A stretch of DNA of 64,000 nt from assembly GCF_018128945.1 (NCBI RefSeq), contig NZ_CP068393.1, positions 3,162,001 to 3,226,000 on the forward strand, in the 5' to 3' direction. This DNA is from Aristaeella hokkaidonensis. Lineage in GTDB: Bacteria; Bacillota; Clostridia; Christensenellales; Aristaeellaceae. Below, piece by piece: positions 16,777 to 26,235 of this stretch (positions are counted from its first letter, which is position 1; each line of letters starts with the position of its first letter). Below the pieces are notes generated by a model, which was given only the letters and a program-made list of their open reading frames with translations, did not search any database and was not told where the DNA came from. The position numbers and the translations under genes are program-made.

Positions 16777-18738
16777 TTACCGTAAAGAATTGAGCATTGC
16801 GTCGTCGATTTTTCCCCAGGCTCCATTGCCGGTTCCCTGGCACTTTACATAGATGCCGACGGTCACTTCCGTACCGGCGGGATGATCAAATTCCGGAATG
16901 ATTCCCTGGTTCCAGCTGTTCCAGCCGGTAATAGGAATCTGTTCCGACCTGGAGACCTCTGTGCCGTCCACTTTAGCATAAGCATAGATATCGGTGGCAC
17001 CGCAGTCGCCGCCCATGACGGACAGGGCGAACCGGAACTTTCCTTCCGGCAGGTCGCTGACTGTCTGCTCCAGGGTGAATTCCACGCTGTCCTGCGCGGC
17101 ACTCCAGAAATGCATATGCTTTGAACCAGTAAGGGAATCGGTTTTCTTATCCTCTATATACAGTTCATCCGCTTTCTTCAGATCGGTGATGACCCAGGCA
17201 CCGCTGTCTTCCTCAAAGCTGTAATCCTGCAGGTAGTTATATTCAACCATGGAGACAAAACACTTTGCCTCCATACCGCCGGCTTCCCCGGTGATCACAT
17301 ACTGCGCGGGGCCGGAGGCGTGCATTGCCTGATCTTCTTCCTCCGAAAGATTCCAGGTGACAGGGACAGCCTGGCGGCTGTCATCCGTCATGACGGCATT
17401 GACTGTTTCCGGAAGGACCAGGGGCATATTCAGGTCGCAGATGAGGTCCGGCTCTTCCAGTGCATCCGGGACCGGCTCGATTTCATTGCCGGTGCGCATC
17501 AGGCTGAAGACTTTCAGGGATTCCAGCGCGTTTCCTTTTGCGTCAAAGAAAGCCTGGTTATCCACGGCGCTGCCGCCATAGTATTTTCCGGCATCTTTCG
17601 GATCATACACGGAGGCATAGCTGGAAGCCCATCCGGAGCCGTACTGTTCCCAAAGCTCATGATTCTCTTCCCAGCTGTTTGTTCCCACGGTGATCCAGGC
17701 ACCTTCCCAGTAGCAGATGCCAATCCCGGAGGGCGTACGGTTTACGATGGTATCCGTGATATTCCGGATGCAGTTGGCCTGGCCCTGGACAGTGAAGGGA
17801 TAATCCGTGACGATTCCGCCGCCGTCACCGATGGTATTGGCGGAGAAATCCGTATCCTCCGCGGTAAAGGCATAGGAGGTTTCCATGACCATGATCTTTT
17901 TGCCGTAGGTTTCGGCAATCTCTGTCAGGATTTCGGAAAGATTGTCCAGGGTACCGTGCCAGTAAGGATAATAGGAAGTAGCAAAGACATCATACTGGAT
18001 CAGGCCGTACTGTTCATAATAAGCCATCTTGGAAGCATAGGTCCGGTAGCTGTCCGGCTTCTCGGGATTGGCAAAATGCAGGGCAATCAGGGCTTCCGGA
18101 TAGACTTCCTTCACGGCACGGGAACCGGCGTCCATGAGATGGGCGATGTCCCGCCAGATCTTTTCCCCGCAGAGAGCGCCGTTGGTTTCATTGCCCAGCT
18201 GAACCATGCCCACATCCACACCGGCATCCTTCAGCTGCTTCATGCAGTCAAGGGTATATTTATATAATTCTTCTTCCTTTTCATCGATATCCAGCTTTGC
18301 CCAGGCACGGGGAACCATCTGCTTGCCCGGATCAGCCCAGAAATCGGAATAGTGGAAGTCCACCAGCAGCTTCATGCCGCAGGCAGTCGCCCGTTTGCCG
18401 ATTTCCACGGCATTGAGGATATCGCAGTTGCCGCCGCCGAAGCCGCGGCCTTCATTATCATAAGGATCATTCCAGACACGAACGCGGATATAGTTGATTC
18501 CGTTTTCCGCCAGCAGGCTGAACAAATCGATTTCTTTCCCGTCGAAATCATAGTACTTCACGCCGCTTTTTTCTTCGGCGAGCACGCTGGAAATATCCAT
18601 GCCGAAGATGAAGTCTTCCGGCAGGTTTTCTACCTTCTTTACATACAGCGTGTCGGAAGAAGACTCCGCCCCGGTGGACAGGCAGGGCAGGAACAGGAAA
18701 AGAATCAGGGCCGGGATCAGGAACATGCGCGCGTTCAT
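16777..18738 (-). CDS. Secreted GH53 endo-beta-1,4-galactanase
   Basis: A 653-residue secreted glycoside hydrolase. A signal peptide is followed by the GH53 barrel: GMDISSV, YIRVRVWNDPYD, the acid/base Glu184 in QLGNETNGAL and the nucleophile Glu286 in MVMETSYAF. After the barrel comes a bacterial Ig-like stretch (about 440-510) and a C-terminal beta-rich region (about 515-653) beginning YSFEEDSGAWV that resembles a carbohydrate-binding module. It would cut galactan side chains of pectin outside the cell. It overlaps the upstream membrane-protein gene as ATGA and precedes the importer, so oligosaccharides released here are the likely transported substrate. Confidence 0.92.
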   Translation of the reverse strand: MNARMFLIPALILFLFLPCLSTGAESSSDTLYVKKVENLPEDFIFGMDISSVLAEEKSGVKYYDFDGKEIDLFSLLAENGINYIRVRVWNDPYDNEGRGFGGGNCDILNAVEIGKRATACGMKLLVDFHYSDFWADPGKQMVPRAWAKLDIDEKEEELYKYTLDCMKQLKDAGVDVGMVQLGNETNGALCGEKIWRDIAHLMDAGSRAVKEVYPEALIALHFANPEKPDSYRTYASKMAYYEQYGLIQYDVFATSYYPYWHGTLDNLSEILTEIAETYGKKIMVMETSYAFTAEDTDFSANTIGDGGGIVTDYPFTVQGQANCIRNITDTIVNRTPSGIGICYWEGAWITVGTNSWEENHELWEQYGSGWASSYASVYDPKDAGKYYGGSAVDNQAFFDAKGNALESLKVFSLMRTGNEIEPVPDALEEPDLICDLNMPLVLPETVNAVMTDDSRQAVPVTWNLSEEEDQAMHASGPAQYVITGEAGGMEAKCFVSMVEYNYLQDYSFEEDSGAWVITDLKKADELYIEDKKTDSLTGSKHMHFWSAAQDSVEFTLEQTVSDLPEGKFRFALSVMGGDCGATDIYAYAKVDGTEVSRSEQIPITGWNSWNQGIIPEFDHPAGTEVTVGIYVKCQGTGNGAWGKIDDAMLNSLR

Positions 18739-19763
18739 CTGGTTTCCTCCTCTGTTTTCAGGTTCATGAACAGTTCGGCACCCTGCCGGGCCAGTCCGTC
18801 CTCCAGGTGGGCGGAGGCGGCGCCGAGATACAGGCGATAGGTTTCTTCCGGTGTATAAAGAATCCAGGTATCGGCAACAGAGACACCGGACTCCGGATCA
18901 TGGACAAGAACGCTTTCCTCACCGGGAGCGAACCAGTCCGCGAACTGTTCCAGGTCGCTGTCCGGAACGATATAGAGGTCAGCGGCCCGGAGCGCGTCCG
19001 AGCCGAACATGGCGTAGGTGAAGGGATGAACCTGCACCATACGGATGGGGGAGGGCAGTCCTTTTTCAAGCAAGACAGCCAGTCGGGTTTCATTCTGTAC
19101 TTCTCCGTCTATATAGAGGGTCAGTTTATTGGCCGGGACGGTATCTGTGATCTGATAAAACACAAAGCTGGAGAAGAAAACGGCGACCAGCGCCCAGATC
19201 CCCAGCAGGGGCAGCAGCTTTCCCCACTGCAGCCGGGCCGGGCGGCGGGAAGCACCATTCGACTTTTCCGCAGGGGCCTGTTCCAGCGTCTCCGCACCGG
19301 CAATATAGCTGTGGGCCAATGCCAGACGTACCCGGCTTCCGTCCGGAGGCATCCTGGAAATCCAGCGCTCATCCAGATTCAGCCGCGCCGGCTCTTCCTC
19401 CCCGGTGTCCAGCAGAACCTTCCGGATCCGGATGCTCTTCGGAATCCGGATGGTTTCACGGGTCAGGGTGATCCGCCCTTCCCGGAAATCCTTTTCGCCC
19501 TTCAGGAGCATGTCCAGGTGACCGGCCTGTGTGCGGGCTTCCTTTATGCCAAGCTGATAAACGATAACGCAGATCCAGCCCATGACGACAGTGACAGCCA
19601 TGAGCACCAGGTGGAGCGTATCGGCGTTTTCCGTGCGTACCAGCAGGCACAGCACAATGAAGGTGATAAGGGTTAAAACAATCAGGATCCGGAAGGCGGC
19701 GGTCAGCCGTTTATCACGGTTTTTCCATGCGGACAGTTCGGCTTCGGTACTAAACCATTCCAT
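18735..19763 (-). CDS. Membrane protein of unknown function, coupled to galactanase
   Basis: A 342-residue protein, not recognised. Two transmembrane helices near residues 24-46 and 52-72 are followed by a charged cytoplasmic region, a third helix near 190-212 and a C-terminal external domain. The start at MEWFSTEAEL is preferred over an upstream in-frame ATG because it follows AAAAGGATG and a near-consensus promoter lies inside the longer version. Its stop overlaps the galactanase ATG (ATGA), so the two are translationally coupled. A role in surface handling of the enzyme or in sensing is conceivable, but nothing in the sequence fixes it. Confidence 0.72.
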   Translation of the reverse strand: MEWFSTEAELSAWKNRDKRLTAAFRILIVLTLITFIVLCLLVRTENADTLHLVLMAVTVVMGWICVIVYQLGIKEARTQAGHLDMLLKGEKDFREGRITLTRETIRIPKSIRIRKVLLDTGEEEPARLNLDERWISRMPPDGSRVRLALAHSYIAGAETLEQAPAEKSNGASRRPARLQWGKLLPLLGIWALVAVFFSSFVFYQITDTVPANKLTLYIDGEVQNETRLAVLLEKGLPSPIRMVQVHPFTYAMFGSDALRAADLYIVPDSDLEQFADWFAPGEESVLVHDPESGVSVADTWILYTPEETYRLYLGAASAHLEDGLARQGAELFMNLKTEEETR

Positions 19764-19799
19764 ATATACGGTACATCCTTTTTTCGCTTGATTAACCGC

Positions 19800-19828
19800 A
19801 ATATAGCATTTTTTCCCTTCCTTGACAA
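19800..19828 (-). promoter_or_regulatory. Promoter of the membrane protein-galactanase pair
   Basis: Minus strand TTGTCA (19823-19828), a 17-bp spacer, TATATT (19800-19805). Its -35 box is the same base pairs as the divergent GH13 promoter. Confidence 0.75.
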
Positions 19829-19850
19829 CCGGTCTGCTTTGGTTCATGAT
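19822..19850 (+). promoter_or_regulatory. Promoter of the GH13 gene
   Basis: TTGACA (19822-19827), a 17-bp spacer, CATGAT (19845-19850), about 35 bases before the GTG start. It shares its -35 box with the divergent promoter. Confidence 0.65.
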
Positions 19851-19884
19851 ACAAGGGAAAGCTGCGGAAAGAGGGGGAATAACT

Positions 19885-21453
19885 GTGAAACGACTGGTCA
19901 TCCTGCTTTTGGTTCTGGTACTGTTGAGCGGTGTTTCCGCCGCTGAGGAAAAGGGTCTGGATATGACAGATAATTATCGGGTGTTCTATGAAATCTTTGT
20001 CGGTTCCTTTTCAGATTCCAACGGGGACGGCACCGGAGATCTGCGGGGCGTTATCAACCGGATGGACTACCTGAACGATGGGGATCCGGTTTCAGGCAAG
20101 AGCCTGGGAATAGAGGGAATCTGGCTGACGCCGGTTTTCGCCTCTCCGTCCTATCATAAATACGACGTGACCAATTATTATCAGATTGATCCGGCTTTCG
20201 GCACGGAGGAGGACCTGAAGGAACTGATTTCCCTGTGCCATGAGCGGGGAGTGAAACTGATCCTGGACCTGCCGCTGAACCACACGGGCGAAAACAATGA
20301 GTGGTTCATCAACTTCCGGAAGGCGCACCAGGCAGGGGATATCGATGATCCCTTCTACAACTTCTACACCTGGATGCCTTCCGAGGAACCGGCGCCCGCC
20401 GGCAGGCGCTTCCGGAATATGAGCAGCCTGTCGCTGAAGGTGGAGGCCAATTTTTCTGACCAGATGCCGGAACTCAACTTCGACAATGAGCAGGTACGGC
20501 AGGCGGTGCTGGACGTTGCGGCCTACTGGCTGAATCTGGGCGTGGATGGATTCCGGTTTGACGCCGCGAAATATCCCTACTACGGCGAACATGAAAAGAA
20601 TGCCGAGTTCTGGGTATGGTACATGGATGAACTGAAGAAGATCAATCCGGATATCTATACCGTGGCGGAGGTCTGGGACGGGGACGCCATTACGGACCGT
20701 TACCTGAAAGCTTTCAACTGCTTCCATTTCTCCACGGCCATGGTGGAGGGCCTGATCGCGGAAACCGCCCTGGGCGGAGACGTGAACCGGTTTGTGCAGG
20801 CCACCCAGTCCTATCTGGATAACATCCACGCCATCAATCCTGAGGCGATGAACATTCCGTTTATTGCAAACCATGACACGGACCGGGCTGCGGGATTCCT
20901 GACCGTAGCCAGCGGCAGTATGCATATGGCGGCGAACCTGTATATCCTGATGCCCGGATCTCCCTTCATCTACTACGGTGAGGAAATCGGCCTGCGGGGC
21001 TCCAGGGGCGGAGCCAACACCGACGCAAACCGGCGGCTGGCCATGTTCTGGGGAGACGATGATACGGTACAGGATCCGGTGGGAAGCAACTACGACAAGT
21101 CCAAGTTCTCCTCGGTGGCAGACCGGGAAAAGAACAGCTCCTCGATCCTGTGGCACTACCGGAAGCTGATTGCGCTCCGGAAGGCCAATCCGGAGATTGC
21201 CAGGGGCGAATACACGGCCCTGAACTTCAAAAACACAAAGCTGGGCGGCTTCCTGTGCACGCTGGACGGCAGCACAGTCGGCGTATTCCACAACACAACG
21301 GAGAAGACGCTGAAGGTGAACCTGGCGGAAGCAACAGATCAGCGCTTCACGGAAATCACCGCGTTCCTGTCTGTGGATCCTTTCGAAGGATACGCGGAGC
21401 TGGACGGAACGGTGCTGACGCTTGGTGGACAGACGAGCGCGGTCTTAAGATAA
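19885..21453 (+). CDS. Secreted GH13 alpha-amylase family enzyme
   Basis: A 522-residue alpha-glucan-active enzyme. The start is the GTG at 19885, with GAGGGGG 7 bases ahead; the upstream ATG lies in the promoter. A signal peptide ends near VSA|AEE. The catalytic barrel shows DSNGDGTGDL (calcium-site pattern), LDLPLNHT, the nucleophile Asp226 in GFRFDAAKY, the acid/base Glu262 in VAEVWDG and Asp331 in NHDTD. An all-beta C-terminal domain ends the protein. It probably cleaves starch-type or maltodextrin bonds outside the membrane. It is divergent from the galactanase operon, so the nearby importer could also take up maltodextrins. Confidence 0.93.
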   Translation: MKRLVILLLVLVLLSGVSAAEEKGLDMTDNYRVFYEIFVGSFSDSNGDGTGDLRGVINRMDYLNDGDPVSGKSLGIEGIWLTPVFASPSYHKYDVTNYYQIDPAFGTEEDLKELISLCHERGVKLILDLPLNHTGENNEWFINFRKAHQAGDIDDPFYNFYTWMPSEEPAPAGRRFRNMSSLSLKVEANFSDQMPELNFDNEQVRQAVLDVAAYWLNLGVDGFRFDAAKYPYYGEHEKNAEFWVWYMDELKKINPDIYTVAEVWDGDAITDRYLKAFNCFHFSTAMVEGLIAETALGGDVNRFVQATQSYLDNIHAINPEAMNIPFIANHDTDRAAGFLTVASGSMHMAANLYILMPGSPFIYYGEEIGLRGSRGGANTDANRRLAMFWGDDDTVQDPVGSNYDKSKFSSVADREKNSSSILWHYRKLIALRKANPEIARGEYTALNFKNTKLGGFLCTLDGSTVGVFHNTTEKTLKVNLAEATDQRFTEITAFLSVDPFEGYAELDGTVLTLGGQTSAVLR

Positions 21454-21487
21454 TGAAGAATGAAAAATGAAAAATGAAGAATTAAAT
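21451..21487. repeat. AT-rich intergenic simple repeat (gaaaaatgaa type)
   Basis: atgaagaatgaaaaatgaaaaatgaag units directly after the GH13 stop codon, a variant of the AT-rich family. Confidence 0.6.
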
Positions 21488-21489
21488 GT

Positions 21490-21522
21490 TTTTCTGAATA
21501 CCGTGATGCGGTATTCAGAAAA
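21490..21522 (+). terminator. Hairpin between GH13 and dipeptidase genes
   Basis: A perfect 14-bp stem TTTTCTGAATACCG with loop TGATG. It lacks a strong U-tract after the stem and lies 20 bases ahead of the next start codon, so it could be a terminator or an mRNA leader structure. Confidence 0.6.
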
Positions 21523-21542
21523 GAAAACGGAGGAAGAAAATA

Positions 21543-23006
21543 ATGCCCTGTACTACTGTGCTGGTGGGACGGAAAGCCAGCAACGACGGTTCCACAATGA
21601 TCGCCCGGACGGACGACGGACACTTTGACGTGAAGAAGCTGATCAAGGTGACCCCCAAGGATCAGCCGAAGAAATACAAGAGCAAAATCTCCCATGTGGA
21701 AATTGACCTGCCGGAGAATCCGCTGGGCTACACTTCCTGTCCCAGCGTGGATCCGAAGGAGGGAATCTGGGCGGCTACGGGGATCAACGAGGCTAACGTA
21801 GGCATGACCGCCACGGAGACCATCACCTCCAATCCCCGGGTGCTGGCGGCGGATCCGCTGGTGGTTTACCAGAAAGCCAAAAGCCGGAAGGAAAAAGATG
21901 TTCCCGGCGGTATCGGGGAAGAAGACATCGTGGTGCTGGTGCTGCCCTATATCCGCACAGCACGGGAGGGCGTTGAACGGCTGGGGAAACTGCTGGAGCA
22001 GTACGGAACCTATGAATCCAACGGCATCGCCTTCAACGACGAGCATGAGGTCTGGTGGATGGAAACCATCGGCGGACATCACTGGATGGCCCGGCGGATT
22101 CCGGAAGACCGGGTGGTCATTATGCCGAACCAGTTCGGCATGGATGAGTTTGACCTGAAGGACGCCTTCGACAAGCAGGAAGCGCATCTGTGCTCCGCAG
22201 ACCTGAAGGAGTTCATCCGGGATAATCACCTGGACCTGAACCAGGACGGAAAGTTCAATCCGCGGAATATCTTCGGCAGCCGCCGGGATATGGATCATAT
22301 CTACAATACGCCCCGGGCCTGGTTTATGGGCCGGTACCTGACCCCGACGGGCTACAGCTGGGACGGACCGAACGCGGAATTCACCCCGGAAAGCGATAAT
22401 ATTCCCTGGAGCCTGAAGCCGGACCGGAAGGTGGCGGCGGAGGACGTGAAATACATGCTGTCCAGCCACTACCAGGGCACGCCTTATGATCCCTACATCG
22501 GACGGGATACAGGCTGCCGCGGTATGTACCGGTCCATCGGTATCAACCGGACTGGCGTGACCAGCATCTGCCAGATCCGGCCGGACGTACCGGACGCCAT
22601 CAAAGGTATTGAATGGATCGTTTTCGGTTCCACCACCTTCGGCGCTGCCCTGCCGGTGTACACGAACGTCAGCGTGATGCCGGACTACCTGAGCAAGGTG
22701 ACGCTGGATACTTCCACGGAGAACTACTACTGGAGCAGCCGGCTGATCGGCGCGCTGGCGGATCCCTGCTATGCTTCCACCGTACAGAATATCGAACGGT
22801 ATGAACTGACCGTGATGACAAAAGCCCGGACGCTGATCCGGGAATACGACCGGAAAATGACGGAATCCGGCAATTTCTCCCTGACGGAAGAAGCCAATGA
22901 GAAGCTCAGCGCCATGGCGAAGGAGGAGACGATCTCCACCCTGAACAAGGTGCTGCTGACAGCCAGCGAAAAGATGAAGAACGGCTATAACCTGGCGGAC
23001 AACTGA
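21543..23006 (+). CDS. C69 family dipeptidase
   Basis: A 487-residue peptidase of family C69 (PepD-like, Ntn-hydrolase fold). The N-terminus MPCTTVLVGRKASNDGS is the family hallmark; Cys3 would be the nucleophile. TGINEANVGMTATET and SNGIAFNDEHEVWWME are further conserved blocks. No signal peptide, so it is cytoplasmic. It would split dipeptides brought in by the two Opp systems nearby. CGGAGGAAG lies ahead of the ATG. It is separated from the convergent opp operon only by a strong terminator. Confidence 0.93.
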   Translation: MPCTTVLVGRKASNDGSTMIARTDDGHFDVKKLIKVTPKDQPKKYKSKISHVEIDLPENPLGYTSCPSVDPKEGIWAATGINEANVGMTATETITSNPRVLAADPLVVYQKAKSRKEKDVPGGIGEEDIVVLVLPYIRTAREGVERLGKLLEQYGTYESNGIAFNDEHEVWWMETIGGHHWMARRIPEDRVVIMPNQFGMDEFDLKDAFDKQEAHLCSADLKEFIRDNHLDLNQDGKFNPRNIFGSRRDMDHIYNTPRAWFMGRYLTPTGYSWDGPNAEFTPESDNIPWSLKPDRKVAAEDVKYMLSSHYQGTPYDPYIGRDTGCRGMYRSIGINRTGVTSICQIRPDVPDAIKGIEWIVFGSTTFGAALPVYTNVSVMPDYLSKVTLDTSTENYYWSSRLIGALADPCYASTVQNIERYELTVMTKARTLIREYDRKMTESGNFSLTEEANEKLSAMAKEETISTLNKVLLTASEKMKNGYNLADN

Positions 23007-23018
23007 GAGAATAGCAGA

Positions 23019-23054
23019 AAACAGGGCGTCATCCTGAAGGATGACGCCCTGTTT
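23019..23054. terminator. Bidirectional intrinsic terminator
   Basis: A 16-bp perfect stem AAACAGGGCGTCATCC with loop TGAA, between the dipeptidase and the convergent oppDF gene; T-rich on both sides. Confidence 0.93.
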
Positions 23055-23070
23055 ATATCTGTTAATCGAT

Positions 23071-25167
23071 TCAGAGATTAAGGGTTTTCCGGTATCCGTC
23101 CAGTTCCGGTTCATTGCCGTAGACATAATGGCCGGGAAGGATCTCACACCAGACGGGCGGATCATTCTCGTAATGATGGACGGAAGGATCATAAACCAGC
23201 AGCTTTTTGGTGCGTTCCACATAGGGGTTGGGGTTGGGAACGGCAGAAAGCAGAGCCTGCGTATAAGGATGCAGGGGATGAGCGAAGAGATCTTCCGCTT
23301 CCGCAAGCTCCACAATACGTCCTTTGTGGATAACGGCAATACGGTCTGAGATAAAGCGGACGACGCTCAGGTCGTGGGCGATGAACAGATAGGTCAGGCC
23401 GCGGCTCTTTTTCAGATCATTCAGCAGATTCAGCACCTGGGCACGGATGGATACATCCAGTGCGGAGATCGGTTCATCAGCTACGATGAACTGGGGCTCC
23501 ATGATCAGGGAACGGGCAATGCCGATACGCTGCCGCTGGCCGCCGGAGAATTCGTGGGGGAAGCGGCTGGAGAATTCGGGCAGAAGACCGACTTCGTTCA
23601 GCGCTTTCTGGACTTTATCCTGCCGGTCATGCTCGTCCTTGTACAGGTGATAGTTAATCAGACCTTCGGAAATGATGTAGTCCACCTTGGCCCGCTCATT
23701 CAGGGAGGCCATGGGATCCTGGAAAATCATCTGCATGGAGCGGATGACTTTTTCATCCATTTCTTTGCTGATCTTTCCGCTGATCCGCTCACCACGGAAG
23801 AGGACTTCACCGTTTGTAACGGGGTTAATCCGGACGATGGCCCGGCCGATGGTGGTTTTGCCGCTGCCGGATTCACCGACCAGGGAGAAGGTTTCTCCCT
23901 TATAGATCTCAAAGTTGACATGATCAACGGCCACGAACTTTTTGCGTCCGGAACCGAAGGTCACCTGGAGATCCTTAACCTCCACCAGGGTTTCGCGGTT
24001 CGGATCCAGGTGCGGATGATACGCATTCGGATCTGTGCCGTTGTTATCCTTGGTCTCGGAAAGACGCTGGATGGACTGGGGCTGCTCCACTTTGGGCGCC
24101 CGGGGATCCTGCAGCCAGGATTTGACCATATGGGTGGCTGTCACCTCATACATGGGCGGCTCTTCCAGGAAGTCAATGTTCAGCGCCTTTTTGTTCCGCG
24201 GAGCGAAGGCATCGCCCTGGATCTTGTTGAACAGGTTGGGCGGCGTACCGTCAATTGCGGGAAGCTTTTCTCCCTTGACGCCCAGCTGGGGAAGCGCTGA
24301 AAGCAGCGCCCAGGTGTAGGGATGCAGGGGAGAGAAGAAGACGTCATTGGCCATGCCGATTTCAATGATCTGGCCGCCGTACATAACCGCGACCCGGTCC
24401 GCAACATTGGCCACCACACCCAGGTCATGGGTGATGTAAATGATGGTCATGTTCTGCTCTTTCTGCAGGCGGCGGATCAGGTCCAGAATCTGGGCCTGGA
24501 TGGTAACGTCCAGGGCGGTGGTGGGTTCATCGCAGATGAGGATCTGGGGACGGCAGGCTACGGCGATGGCGATGACCACGCGCTGGCGCATGCCGCCGGA
24601 AAACTCATGAGGATACTGACGGTAGCGGCGCTTCGGGTCCGGAATGCCGACAGCTTCCAGAATCCGGTAGACTTCTTCACGGGCCGCTTTGCCCTTCAGG
24701 CCCTGATGCAGCTCCACGCTTTCCTGAATCTGATAGCCGATGGTTTTCAGGGGATTCAGACTGGTCATCGGGTCCTGGGTGACCATGGCAATTTTCTTAC
24801 CGCGGATCTTCAGCCAGTCTTTTTCTGAATACTGAACCAGGTCTTCTCCATCGTACATGATGGAACCGTGGGTGATGGATCCGTTTTTGTCCAGCATACC
24901 CACGAAGCATTTGGTGAAAACGCTTTTGCCGGAACCGGACTCGCCCACGATGGCGAGGGTCTCGCCCTCATACAGGTCCAGGGAAGTCCGGCGGATTGCG
25001 GTCAGTTTATTGCCGCGCAGGGAGAAGGTGACTTCCACATCCCGTGCGGATAGGATTGGTTCCTGTGAAAGGATACGGCGGGCCTTTGCCTCAAAGTCCA
25101 CGCTCTTCATTTCTTCGATCCGGGCGCTCATGGCGGCGCTGATCTTTTCGCTTGTTCTTTCGCTCAT
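23071..25167 (-). CDS. OppD-OppF fusion, peptide ABC transporter ATPase
   Basis: A 698-residue protein with two complete ABC ATPase domains that are usually encoded separately. The OppD half has Walker A GESGSGKS (about 75-82), [28 protein letters not shown] and the oligopeptide C-terminal motif [14 protein letters not shown]. The OppF half has Walker A near 430, [28 protein letters not shown] and [16 protein letters not shown]. The ATG at 25167 follows GGGAGG at 8 bases; the GTG three codons earlier is inside that ribosome site. It energises the OppBC channel encoded upstream in the same operon. Compare the split OppD and OppF at 38293-41378. Confidence 0.95.
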   Translation of the reverse strand: MSERTSEKISAAMSARIEEMKSVDFEAKARRILSQEPILSARDVEVTFSLRGNKLTAIRRTSLDLYEGETLAIVGESGSGKSVFTKCFVGMLDKNGSITHGSIMYDGEDLVQYSEKDWLKIRGKKIAMVTQDPMTSLNPLKTIGYQIQESVELHQGLKGKAAREEVYRILEAVGIPDPKRRYRQYPHEFSGGMRQRVVIAIAVACRPQILICDEPTTALDVTIQAQILDLIRRLQKEQNMTIIYITHDLGVVANVADRVAVMYGGQIIEIGMANDVFFSPLHPYTWALLSALPQLGVKGEKLPAIDGTPPNLFNKIQGDAFAPRNKKALNIDFLEEPPMYEVTATHMVKSWLQDPRAPKVEQPQSIQRLSETKDNNGTDPNAYHPHLDPNRETLVEVKDLQVTFGSGRKKFVAVDHVNFEIYKGETFSLVGESGSGKTTIGRAIVRINPVTNGEVLFRGERISGKISKEMDEKVIRSMQMIFQDPMASLNERAKVDYIISEGLINYHLYKDEHDRQDKVQKALNEVGLLPEFSSRFPHEFSGGQRQRIGIARSLIMEPQFIVADEPISALDVSIRAQVLNLLNDLKKSRGLTYLFIAHDLSVVRFISDRIAVIHKGRIVELAEAEDLFAHPLHPYTQALLSAVPNPNPYVERTKKLLVYDPSVHHYENDPPVWCEILPGHYVYGNEPELDGYRKTLNL

Positions 25168-25182
25168 ATTCAGCACCTCCCT

Positions 25183-26235
25183 TTACACGTGATTCCGGGG
25201 ATCGCAGGCGTCAGAGAACGCGTTGCCCACCAGATAGAAGGTTATAGTGATGATTGAAACGATGGCCGCAGGGAACCACAGGGTGTAAGCGGCGTTCGGG
25301 AAAACCGACCGGGCAGAGGAAAGCAGCATGCCCAAGGAAGGCTTGGTGATATCCATCAGGCCCAGATAGGTCAGGGTGGTTTCATAGGCTATGGTGCCGG
25401 GAATGGCAAGGGCCATCCGCAGGATGATTACGCTGACCAGATAAGGGAAGATATTCCGGAAAAGAATGCGGTGAAGTTTTGTGCCCAGGCAGCGGGAAGC
25501 CAGATTGTATTCACGATCCCGATACATGAAGACCAGATTCCGGACGTTGCGGGCGGTGGCCAGCCAGCCGAAACCGATCATGGCAATGCCCATTGTCCAC
25601 ATTGTTTTACCGACCATCAGAGCAATCAGCGTCATGTAGATAATCGTCGGGACATTGTCGATCAGGTTATACAGTTCCGTAAAGAAACGATCCAGTTTGC
25701 GCACATAACCCCAGATCAGGCCGATGATGACGCCCAGGGTGATCTGGCCCAGGGAAACCAGTACAGCCAGCAGGATGGAAGCACGGGTGGCATACCAGAC
25801 CTGCGCCCAATAGTCCTGGCCGATGGCGTTGGTTCCAAACCAGTATTCCGCGTTGGGCGCAATATAGGAACGGTTCAGGGGATCAGGCGCCATGCTGATA
25901 TCATATTTACCGATGGCGCTGGCCACAAAGGTGAAGATAAACAGCAGGATGAAGATCACGGACATAAAGACCGCGGATTTCTTTTTCAGGAAATTGGTCC
26001 AGACGCTCTTCCAGTAGGAATAGTTTGAATAACCGATTTTTTCGGCTTCCCGGGCTTTATATTCTGCAAAATTAAACAGCTGCTTCTCCGGCATGGTGCT
26101 GCGGGATTTCGGATATTCCCGTCCCAGCGGACGCGCTTTATCCGGTTCTGTATCCACGGAATTCATGTTGACATGCATGTCAACGACCGGCGTTTCCAAT
26201 TCCTGGACAGTTTTCTGATGCTGTTTCTTACTCAT
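25183..26235 (-). CDS. oppC: Peptide ABC transporter permease OppC
   Basis: A 350-residue permease of the OppC/DppC type: a long cytoplasmic N-terminal tail (about 85 residues), then helices with the EAA-type loop REYNLASRCLGTKLHRILFR near 250-270 and the C-terminal DPRNHV typical of the family. It forms the membrane channel with OppB. The ATG overlaps the oppB stop as TGATG. Confidence 0.95.
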   Translation of the reverse strand: MSKKQHQKTVQELETPVVDMHVNMNSVDTEPDKARPLGREYPKSRSTMPEKQLFNFAEYKAREAEKIGYSNYSYWKSVWTNFLKKKSAVFMSVIFILLFIFTFVASAIGKYDISMAPDPLNRSYIAPNAEYWFGTNAIGQDYWAQVWYATRASILLAVLVSLGQITLGVIIGLIWGYVRKLDRFFTELYNLIDNVPTIIYMTLIALMVGKTMWTMGIAMIGFGWLATARNVRNLVFMYRDREYNLASRCLGTKLHRILFRNIFPYLVSVIILRMALAIPGTIAYETTLTYLGLMDITKPSLGMLLSSARSVFPNAAYTLWFPAAIVSIITITFYLVGNAFSDACDPRNHV

